NCBI GenBank assembly: GCA_030651135.1
Contig: JAUSCS010000006.1
Coordinates: 586,160-650,159 of the forward strand
DNA: 64,000 nt
Direction: 5' to 3'
Origin: Candidatus Woesearchaeota archaeon
GTDB taxonomy: Archaea; Nanobdellota; Nanobdellia; Woesearchaeales; JACPBO01
Both the position numbers and the translations under genes were made by a program. Below the pieces are notes generated by a model that worked only from the letters and a program-made list of their open reading frames with translations, had not been told where the DNA came from and searched no databases. Positions 49,372 to 56,027 of the stretch are shown piece after piece. Positions within the stretch are counted from its first letter, which is position 1, and each line of letters begins with the position of its first letter.

Positions 49372-49431
49372 TAAACCCTATGAACGCCTACACCAGTAAA
49401 CTCGGGCTTAATAGTGTAGAATAAGGGTTTA
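49372..49431 (-). promoter_or_regulatory. hairpin leader of the S13 operon
   Basis: On the minus strand TAAACCCT...TACAC pairs with GTGTA...AGGGTTTA, forming a long imperfect hairpin about 40 nt before the uS13 start. Its position suggests autoregulation by a ribosomal protein of the operon (S4 or S13 are candidates). Confidence 0.5.
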
Positions 49432-49455
49432 TTTAAAAACGTTTCGTAAAAAACA

Positions 49456-49527
49456 GGCGATCAGCGAGAATCGAACTCGCTTCCGAGGCTCCACAGGCCT
49501 CTATTCTGCCATTGAACTATGACCGCC
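49456..49527 (-). tRNA. tRNA-His(GTG)
   Basis: GCGGTCA pairs with TGATCGC (one G-U pair), and the gene encodes both G-1 and C73, the identity pair for HisRS. The anticodon arm is GAGGC-CTGTGGA-GCCTC, and the T-arm GCGAG-TTCGATT-CTCGC. There is no intron. Confidence 0.95.
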
Positions 49528-49574
49528 GTAAGAACTTAAAAACTGCTTTGCTTTAAATAATTTACTGAGAAACT

Positions 49575-50555
49575 CTATGCTGTTTCTTTCTCAATTGCCG
49601 GAAGCCAATTCTCGCGGTGTATTATAACCGTTTCATGGTTTCTTATAATTTCATGGAATTCCTTCCTCAGGTCATCTACGATTTTGTTTAATTCATGATA
49701 GTTATTCACAATCATTTCTAATTCTGCATCCCATGGCGCAATCATCTTTATATAATAAATGGACTGGGGAAGCCTTTTGATATATTCGAGAAGTTTTCTT
49801 TCTTCTTCAGGGCTTATTGACCTATAGTATAATATTATTTTAAAAAACTCCAGTCCTAATTTGTTTATATCGACACTTATCCTGTAGCCGATAATTATCC
49901 CTTTCTCCTCGAGATTTTTTATTCTGGTGCTGACGGTTTTTACGCTGGAGCTTGCCTCTTTTGCAAGATGCGCAATCGGGATTCTTGCATTGTTTGCTAG
50001 GATGTCTAATATTTTCTGGTCTAATTCATCTATTTCATTGCGAACAATCTCTCCTGCAAAGGATTTCACATCATATATTCCTCCAGTCAGATATTTCTTA
50101 ACATACTGCTTTGTTTCTACCATCAGCCCTATCTCTTTCTTAATGATAAGATGCTTGAACTTTGTAAAGATTTCATTTTTAATCCTGTCAAATTCCATAG
50201 AAGATTCTGCAGAAACACCAATAATGTAATCCCAAACACCGCTGCAAATTCCGTGCCAGGGTATTTTTTTGTGGTTTCCTATATAAGCAAATAGTTTTTC
50301 CTTTTCTTCAGGAATATTCTCTAATTGAAGGAATATCTTGTAATATGATATTCCCAGCTTGGCATGGTTTATCGAAGTAATGAATTTCTCAATAATTCCT
50401 TTTTCAATCAATTGCTTGATTCTGTATTTTACAGCTTCTCTCGACCTTCCCGCTTTCTTCGCCAGTTGCGTGTCTGAAATCCTGCAGTTCTTGTCCAGCT
50501 CAAGGAGTATTTTTCGGTCGATCTTGTCTAGCTTTATAGGTTCAGTATTGTCCAT
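49575..50555 (-). CDS. tandem Lrp/AsnC regulator
   Basis: A 326-residue protein made of two Lrp-type units. The HTH domains lie at about 10-58 (LDKIDRKILLELDKNCRISDTQLAKK) and about 182-232 (LDQKILDILANNARIPIAHLAKEA), each followed by a RAM-like sensor domain. Such covalent dimers bind asymmetrical sites. It is divergently transcribed from the radical SAM gene, whose promoter it probably controls. Confidence 0.87.
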   Translation of the reverse strand: MDNTEPIKLDKIDRKILLELDKNCRISDTQLAKKAGRSREAVKYRIKQLIEKGIIEKFITSINHAKLGISYYKIFLQLENIPEEKEKLFAYIGNHKKIPWHGICSGVWDYIIGVSAESSMEFDRIKNEIFTKFKHLIIKKEIGLMVETKQYVKKYLTGGIYDVKSFAGEIVRNEIDELDQKILDILANNARIPIAHLAKEASSSVKTVSTRIKNLEEKGIIIGYRISVDINKLGLEFFKIILYYRSISPEEERKLLEYIKRLPQSIYYIKMIAPWDAELEMIVNNYHELNKIVDDLRKEFHEIIRNHETVIIHRENWLPAIEKETA

Positions 50556-50687
50556 TTATTACCATTAATTCCCTTTTATATATAAATATTTCTATTTTTG
50601 GTCAAAATTTAAAGAAAAGTTTAATATATTTGGTTTAACATTATTACTACCATTAAGTGAGAATTAACAAAGAGGAGGTAATTCGAA
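50556..50687. promoter_or_regulatory. divergent promoter with two direct repeats
   Basis: TTATTACCATTAA (50556-50568) and TTACTACCATTAA (50644-50656) are direct repeats, one at each gene's 5' end. TTTTATATATAAATA (50573-50587) and TTTAATATATTTGG (50620-50633) are TATA-like elements. AGAGGAGGT (50672-50680) is a strong ribosome site for the radical SAM gene. The repeats are good candidates for sites of the adjacent regulator. Confidence 0.55.
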
Positions 50688-52193
50688 ATGACAAAAAAAA
50701 TAATGTTGATTAAACCGCCAGTGGAAACAGATGCAGTTTTTGACCCAATCAGAACTACGCAGCCAATAGGCTCGTGGTATATTGCAAGCTACCTTAAAGA
50801 GAGAGGTTATGATGTTAACATATTTGACACAGTAATTGAAGGAATAAGCCAAAGAGTAATGGTTAATTCTAGCCTAAGCTATGAAGACTTCCAAAAACAA
50901 AAAGCTACTGACTTGCAGACAATGGCTGCTGGGCAATTTGTTGAAAAATATTCTCCACAAATACTTGAAGGTGGGGTTTCAAGGCAAGTAGTCAGAACAG
51001 GATTGTCAAATGAAAAAATTTTAGATAGAATTAGAAAAGAGAATCCAGAGTATATAGGATTATCAATATTTGCTTCATGCAACCACGGCTCAGCCATAAA
51101 AATTGCAAAACTAATTAAGTCAGAATTTCCAGAAATAAAAATTGTTGCTGGAGGAGCTCATGCTACAGACATGGCTGAAAAAGTATTGCAAGATTCTGAA
51201 GGTGCTATAAGTTTTTGCGTGAAAGGTGACGGTCAGTTTGTGCTTGAAGAAATTATCGAAGGAAAAACTCCGGAAACTGGCGTTGCTTATATGGAAAATG
51301 GAAGGCTAGTTAATAAGGGAGAATATAGGAGAATGAGAATGGATGAGTTCTCAACCTTGGATCCAACACTGCTTGAAAACATAGTGCTTCCAATGCCAGC
51401 AACTCACACACAAGATACACAAGGAAGAAAATATGTTGATGTAATGTTTTCAAGAGGATGCAAAAAGAAATGCGAATATTGTGTGGCTGGAAGCAAAAAC
51501 TACGGTTACGACCCGCTAAGTTTAGACAAAGTTGACAAACAGCTTAAATCATTGAAACAAGCAGGATATGAAGAACTTGTAGTCCAAGATGATGACTTGC
51601 TTAGGAACAAAGAATACTTTTTTGAAGTTTTAAAACTTATAAACAAGTATGATTTTAAGTGGCAGGACAATGGAGGAATTGCAATAGAAGACCTTGATGT
51701 TAAAGTAGCAGATGCAATAATTGAGAACGGCAACTGCAATTCATTGTACGTGCCTTTCAATCCAAGAAACTACAAAGTCAAACAAGCAGCAAACTCAGCA
51801 ACAAAAACATATTCCGGAAATGTAGAACAGCTAAAAAGACTAAGAGAAGCAGGAATATATATCTACACCAGCGGAATATATGGGACAGATGTGCAAACCA
51901 AGGAAGATATAGACGGCGAGATAAACATCTACAAAAACCTCATACAAGACGGCTTCGTAGACCAAGCTTTAGTATTCGCTGTTTCACATTTGCCTGGAAC
52001 AAGAAACCACCAGTTATTTAGTCAAGACATTGTTGACCACCAAGATTGGATAGGCTACTCCATATTCGTTCCACATGCAAAAACATCCAGCATGAGCATA
52101 AGAGAAGTGGAAACAGCAGTAGTAAAGGCAAACCAAGAGTTTAATAGAATACAAGAGATTGCTGGTCCTTGGGGAAGCTCATTCCCAAAATGA
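50688..52193 (+). CDS. cobalamin-binding-type radical SAM protein
   Basis: A 501-residue class B-like radical SAM protein. The N-terminal Rossmann-like B12-binding domain starts KIMLIKPPVETDAV and includes PIGSWYIASYLKERGYDVNIFD. The radical SAM core motif is SRGCKKKCEYC at about residues 258-268. The partner enzyme and substrate are unknown; family members methylate or rearrange carbons. It sits alone, with a strong ribosome site, opposite its likely regulator. Confidence 0.85.
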   Translation: MTKKIMLIKPPVETDAVFDPIRTTQPIGSWYIASYLKERGYDVNIFDTVIEGISQRVMVNSSLSYEDFQKQKATDLQTMAAGQFVEKYSPQILEGGVSRQVVRTGLSNEKILDRIRKENPEYIGLSIFASCNHGSAIKIAKLIKSEFPEIKIVAGGAHATDMAEKVLQDSEGAISFCVKGDGQFVLEEIIEGKTPETGVAYMENGRLVNKGEYRRMRMDEFSTLDPTLLENIVLPMPATHTQDTQGRKYVDVMFSRGCKKKCEYCVAGSKNYGYDPLSLDKVDKQLKSLKQAGYEELVVQDDDLLRNKEYFFEVLKLINKYDFKWQDNGGIAIEDLDVKVADAIIENGNCNSLYVPFNPRNYKVKQAANSATKTYSGNVEQLKRLREAGIYIYTSGIYGTDVQTKEDIDGEINIYKNLIQDGFVDQALVFAVSHLPGTRNHQLFSQDIVDHQDWIGYSIFVPHAKTSSMSIREVETAVVKANQEFNRIQEIAGPWGSSFPK

Positions 52194-52227
52194 TTTTTTC
52201 TTTTTTTCTTTATTTTTCTAAACTTCA

Positions 52228-52761
52228 TCAGCTCTGAGAAATCGGCGGATAACTATAGCTAGTTCTAGGAACTTCTGATCTTTCCATCTGCCTTCTTGCC
52301 ATGGCTATTAAATAAGGTATGCTGAATGAGAATACATAAACAATGCTCACAAAAAAAGGATCCTGCAGCGGATTAGTCAGCTTAAGCAGCTTTATCAGGT
52401 AATTTGCCATATCGGTCATAAAATAAATGTTGATGATCGCAATGGCCGGGATAAAAACCCATGCAATTACATGCTGCTTTTCATCAGCTGTTTCAATATC
52501 CTTTAATAAAAGATTGAACAAAGAGCCGAAAGCAATGCCGATCATTATGATTATTGCATAAAGAAAAAAACCCTTTAAAGTCAGAAGAAAAGGAACAAGC
52601 ACAACTGACAAGATTCCATTGCCGACTATCGCAACAACTAAGGAGAACCAATAAACAAACTTTCCCCTTTTGAGCTCTTTTTTGCCGAATACATTTGAAA
52701 CTCTTGCTACCTCTGCATCAGACCATCCCTTTTGCTTTAATCTTTGCTGCAGTGTGCTCAT
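52228..52761 (-). CDS. four-helix membrane protein of the MinD operon
   Basis: A 177-residue protein with a cytosolic N-terminal helical part (LQQRLKQKGWSDAEVARVSNVF, resembling a UBA-like or cytosolic helical motif), four membrane helices (about 38-60, 65-88, 100-122, 138-158) and a cytosolic tail. The start overlaps the MinD stop (TGAGCACAC region, 4 nt). No family known. Confidence 0.6.
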   Translation of the reverse strand: MSTLQQRLKQKGWSDAEVARVSNVFGKKELKRGKFVYWFSLVVAIVGNGILSVVLVPFLLTLKGFFLYAIIIMIGIAFGSLFNLLLKDIETADEKQHVIAWVFIPAIAIINIYFMTDMANYLIKLLKLTNPLQDPFFVSIVYVFSFSIPYLIAMARRQMERSEVPRTSYSYPPISQS

Positions 52762-53465
52762 TTTCTCACCAAAAGTGCAGCAAGTTTTCTGAAAGCAGCT
52801 GAAGCCGGCGCATTCGGCTCAATATAGGCAACAGGATGCTTCAAAAAAAGAGCCTTTCTTACATTGTCATCATGGGGAATTATGCCAATTACAGTTTTCT
52901 CTAAAATTGATTCAACATTCTCAGCGCTCATCTCATTTTCATCATTCTTAACATTGTTCAATACAATGCCGATAGTTGAAATGCCATTCTCCTCAGCTAA
53001 TTTTATTGTTTTAAGCGCATCTGTCACAGACGGAAGATCCGGGTTTGTAACAATAATTAACTCATCCGCTGCTTTAATTGCGTCAGCAGCGTGCTTTCCC
53101 AAAGTTGCAGCTGTGTCGATAAGCGCAATTTCAGTTGTTCCATTCAGCTCCCTTAAAGCGCCTTTTAATCTTCCGCTTGCATTCTCGTCAATGTTTGAAA
53201 AAGAAAGCGAGCCAGTTACAAGCTTCAAGCCGCTGGGATGAAGATATGTTGCTTCAGAAATGTGCTTTTTTCCGATCAGAACATCGTGCAAAGTTGCCGC
53301 CAGAATCGGAACCCCGAGAAATAACCCGATATTTGGGTTGGTTAAATTGCCGTCAACAAGAGTTACATCCCTGCCATAACTGCTGAGCGCTACTCCGAGA
53401 TTAATAGCGGTAGTTGTTTTTCCCACTCCTCCTTTTGCTGAAGCAATTGCAACAAACTTAGTCAT
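52758..53465 (-). CDS. MinD/ParA-family ATPase
   Basis: A 235-residue deviant Walker A ATPase: ASAKGGVGKTTTAINLG at about residues 6-22, the signature lysine included, then DGNLTNPNIGLF and ALIDTAATLGK. It ends with AFRKLAALLVRK. It may position a membrane or surface complex, as MinD-like proteins do. The genes before and after overlap it. Confidence 0.88.
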   Translation of the reverse strand: MTKFVAIASAKGGVGKTTTAINLGVALSSYGRDVTLVDGNLTNPNIGLFLGVPILAATLHDVLIGKKHISEATYLHPSGLKLVTGSLSFSNIDENASGRLKGALRELNGTTEIALIDTAATLGKHAADAIKAADELIIVTNPDLPSVTDALKTIKLAEENGISTIGIVLNNVKNDENEMSAENVESILEKTVIGIIPHDDNVRKALFLKHPVAYIEPNAPASAAFRKLAALLVRK

Positions 53466-53943
53466 TTTCATCCTTGGGCGGATATATGATGCTTTCGATT
53501 ATGCTTATGAACTTTCTTATTTTATGATAGTATTCGGTTATTATGTCAATGTCAATCTCAATCTCTCCTTCTTCAAGAAAAGCAGTCATTGTGACGTGCC
53601 TTCTGAATTCTCTGGCCCTTTCAAAATGGGCCCTATCAATCTTCCTCAGTAAAATGTAAAAATCAACATAATCCTTCAGGCTTTCATACTCTTCTGACTT
53701 GAACAAATTTAGAAAAACATTGCATCGCTCAACAACGTTTGCCGGAATCGCCTTTATTTTCTTCTTCTCTTTTGCATATTCTAAGCCGGCTCTTATAGAA
53801 CAGTCAAAGGCATTGATCATCCTCTCCACTATGCTTTTTATGACATCAACTGTCCTTGTGTACTTCAGGCTTACGTATATTAAATGGTCAACCCTTTTAA
53901 GCTCCTCTTTTGCTTCAGCTAAAGATTCTAGGTATTCGCTCAT
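53458..53943 (-). CDS. helical protein of the MinD operon (second)
   Basis: A 161-residue all-helical protein (ALAEAKEELKRVDHLIYVSLKYTRTVDVIKSIVERMI) that resembles its upstream neighbour in length and helix pattern. The bundle recalls HEPN-like folds, but no RNase motif (R-x4-6-H) is convincingly placed. Overlaps its neighbours, so a four-gene coupled operon. Confidence 0.6.
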   Translation of the reverse strand: MSEYLESLAEAKEELKRVDHLIYVSLKYTRTVDVIKSIVERMINAFDCSIRAGLEYAKEKKKIKAIPANVVERCNVFLNLFKSEEYESLKDYVDFYILLRKIDRAHFERAREFRRHVTMTAFLEEGEIEIDIDIITEYYHKIRKFISIIESIIYPPKDEND

Positions 53944-54412
53944 CTTCGTTCTTTTTTAATATAGTATCAATAACTTGAATAAATAACTTTGTTTTTGTTA
54001 CGTATTTCTTTATGCTGTCCAGCGATATGGTGTTCATCCTGTAGTTGTCAGAGCATATGACAAACCTGTCCTTTCTTATGAATTCAACAGGGCTTTTTTT
54101 ATGGCTCACTATTATGTCTTTTACCTCTCTTATCATGGCAGTATAATCCTTGCTTATTCCATATTTCTGCATCCTTTCTGTGAATAGCATGAATTTTGGC
54201 CCGAATGTGTCGTTAAAAGCCGGAATTGCCTTGTAGAACCTCTCATAATAAAGCAGGGCAGACATTGAATAAGTCAATGCCAGGAAAACATTGTCCACGA
54301 TCGAAAGAAGCAGCCTTGGATCCTTCAATAAAGTATATGTAACCGATATCATATGATCAGCTACTGCAATGTTCTTTTTAGCCTTCTGGATGGCTTCCTC
54401 GTATTGCTCCAT
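53915..54412 (-). CDS. helical protein of the MinD operon (first)
   Basis: A 165-residue helical protein starting MEQYEEAIQKAKKNIAVADHMISVTYTLLKDPRLLLSIVDNVF. It is a distant paralogue of the following gene. The overlap of 29 nt with that gene implies translational coupling. It may be the partner or receptor of the MinD ATPase. Unassigned. Confidence 0.6.
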   Translation of the reverse strand: MEQYEEAIQKAKKNIAVADHMISVTYTLLKDPRLLLSIVDNVFLALTYSMSALLYYERFYKAIPAFNDTFGPKFMLFTERMQKYGISKDYTAMIREVKDIIVSHKKSPVEFIRKDRFVICSDNYRMNTISLDSIKKYVTKTKLFIQVIDTILKKNEDERIPRIFS

Positions 54413-54455
54413 TTTACATAGTTATTTTATAGAAGTATAAAAATGTTTAGAATTT

Positions 54456-54791
54456 TTACTGGCTTTTCAGCTTCAAGATAGCCTCTGCAATATCTCCATT
54501 TGAGTCTTTTAATGCCTTTCTTGCAGATTCTTGATCAACATTTGCCTGCTCCATCACAGTCTTGATGTCATCCTCTGAGATCTCTACGCTCTTTTCCCTT
54601 TCGTTTATAGTGCCGCTGATCTGAAACGATTCCTGGCCCATCATATTTACTTTCTGAACGCTGGGATTAGTTATTACAATGTCTTTATCTTCACACTTTA
54701 TTATGACTTCTGATGCTTCTATCTCTTCCTGCTTCATGCCAAGCTTTTTCATAGCCTGCTGCATCTGTCTTGGGTCAATTCCTGGAAACAT
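54456..54791 (-). CDS. nac: nascent polypeptide-associated complex protein (aNAC)
   Basis: A 111-residue archaeal NAC: a NAC beta-barrel (IKCEDKDIVITNPSVQKVNMMGQESFQISG) and a C-terminal UBA domain (DIKTVMEQANVDQESARKALKDSNGDIAEAILKLKS). It binds ribosomes and nascent chains. I favour the ATG at 54791; a TTG at 54800 is the other possibility. The leader is shared with the gene at 43106. Confidence 0.94.
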   Translation of the reverse strand: MFPGIDPRQMQQAMKKLGMKQEEIEASEVIIKCEDKDIVITNPSVQKVNMMGQESFQISGTINEREKSVEISEDDIKTVMEQANVDQESARKALKDSNGDIAEAILKLKSQ

Positions 54792-54845
54792 TTTAGACAA
54801 ATCTCCTGATTTGGATAAAATGGTTTGGAAATCTTGATTTCAAAA
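54789..54845 (-). promoter_or_regulatory. operator dyad and ribosome-site hairpin (copy 2)
   Basis: GAAATC-TT-GATTTC (54828-54841), CAAATC-TCCT-GATTTG (54798-54813) with the ribosome site in the loop, and ATTTTAGACAAA around the start are shared with 43103-43160. A TATATTC/TATAAAA-like box is just upstream (54849-54856). Confidence 0.7.
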
Positions 54846-54850
54846 ACATT

Positions 54851-55024
54851 TTATATTCCTAGCAACGCGCTGCCGTAAGCATGCAGAATAAGCATAACTA
54901 TAATGACAATTATAGAGAAAACAACAATCATGCCTGGCTTGAATTCTATCTTTGATTTGTAGTCGTCAAAATATCTCGTGATTCCTGCTGTGCTTGTCGG
55001 CATTGATACTTTTTCTTGCGCCAT
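54851..55024 (-). CDS. secG: protein translocase subunit Sec61 beta
   Basis: A 57-residue single-span protein. The cytosolic part contains STAGITRYFDD, followed by KIEFKPGMIVVFSIIVIIVMLILHAYG, matching archaeal Sec61 beta. It belongs to the SecYE-beta translocon. The start at 55024 (MAQEKVSM) is the family start; the longer frame overlaps RNase P RNA. Confidence 0.94.
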   Translation of the reverse strand: MAQEKVSMPTSTAGITRYFDDYKSKIEFKPGMIVVFSIIVIIVMLILHAYGSALLGI

Positions 55025-55040
55025 TTTTCCTTTTAAAATA

Positions 55041-55400
55041 AATGCAGGGTGAAAATAAGCCACCTTCTGTCGGATGCTTATTCAGACCATCCGCCTCAGT
55101 ATTTAACTAAGCGTTCTTTGCGAACTTGCACCAGCCAGGGCTGCCCGTTTCACCGCATCCTTTAAAGGCGTCAGCAGGTTAACTTACCTCTGTTGCCAGA
55201 AGCTTCACTGCATCATCCCATTTTAAAGGCCGTTTCGTTTCTGTGACGTTGCCGTCCATTGCTGGAACTCGCTGCCGCGAGTGGCTGCTTCCTCCACGAA
55301 TGGAGGGGTGGGTGGACTTTCCTCAGCTCCACTAAAGGTATCCTCACTTTCGTTCGGAAACCCCTCCGGGGAACCGTCAACTGAGTATTCACCCTGCAGA
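55041..55400 (-). ncRNA. rnpB: RNase P RNA
   Basis: On the minus strand GAGGAAAGTCC, the universally conserved CR-I sequence, is followed later by CR-V (CCGACAGAAGGTGGCTTA). Helix P1 is formed by TGCAGGGTGAA at the 5' end (about 55398-55388) and TTCACCCTGCA at the 3' end (55053-55043), a perfect 11-bp pair. The approximate length of 355 nt fits an archaeal type A RNA, which processes tRNA 5' ends. Confidence 0.95.
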
Positions 55401-55469
55401 ACATGGTAATTGGTTTTTATTTATAAAGATTGTGAAAATTTTTATATAAGTTTGATTTTTCCCATTTTG

Positions 55470-55964
55470 ATGGGCATCAAAGAAATTAAAAAGACGCTAT
55501 CCGAAAACCTGGAGTTTATTGTTGCAAGTGCAGCTTATGTTGCAGCAAATACTGCAGATTACATTTTGACATCGCAAGGAGTTGCGCATGAGCCTCACGA
55601 GGGGAACATTGTAATTCAGCAGTATATGAAATGTTTTGGGGTTAATGACGGGCTGTTGATCTATAAATTAATTGTATGCGGCAATTTGTTAGTGGGATTA
55701 AAGGCCATTGATTCCGCATATAAATGTCAGAATTTTCCATCCAGTCTTTGACTGGTGGCAGAACGCCAACCGTTTTCATATGTGGAAAATTCTGAGCATG
55801 CTCAAAAACCACCCGATGTGATGGAACGCAGCTACATGCCACCCATCTATGATGGGTGGTTTTTGACAAATAGCCAAACCAATGTCAAAGCAAAATACCT
55901 GCTCTATGGGGCTTCTGCATTGACAGCAATAGCAGGATATGTCTGGCTTTACTTGAATAAGTAA
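55470..55964 (+). pseudogene. membrane-protein gene split by structured element B
   Basis: The first part (MGIKEIKKTLSENLEFIVASAAY...) has two hydrophobic helices and ends near codon 86 at the element. The second part (NVKAKYLLYGASALTAIAGYVW) continues in the same frame and completes the helical pattern. Only the stop TGA at about 55749, within the element's inner hairpin, breaks the frame. A DUF5658-like four-helix membrane protein is the likely original. Confidence 0.65.
55728..55867 (+). mobile_element. structured element B, IS200/IS605-end-like
   Basis: CAGAATTTTCC (55728-55738) pairs with GGAAAATTCTG (55784-55794) around CCAGT-CTTTG-ACTGG. GAGCATGCTC, GCTACATG and the end stem CCACCCATC-TAT-GATGGGTGG plus TTTTTGAC match element A. 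Compared with A it lacks about 60 nt in the middle. No target duplication is seen, as expected of single-strand transposition. Confidence 0.65.
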
Positions 55965-56027
55965 TGCAATGCAGAATTGCAATAGAAAACCAACAATTTT
56001 ATATACCCTTTCTTAAATCCATATCGT

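Noticed and set aside
55410-55469. N-terminal extension of the split membrane protein
   Set aside because: These codons overlap the TATA-like TTTTTATATAAG region; the ATG at 55470 is the better start.
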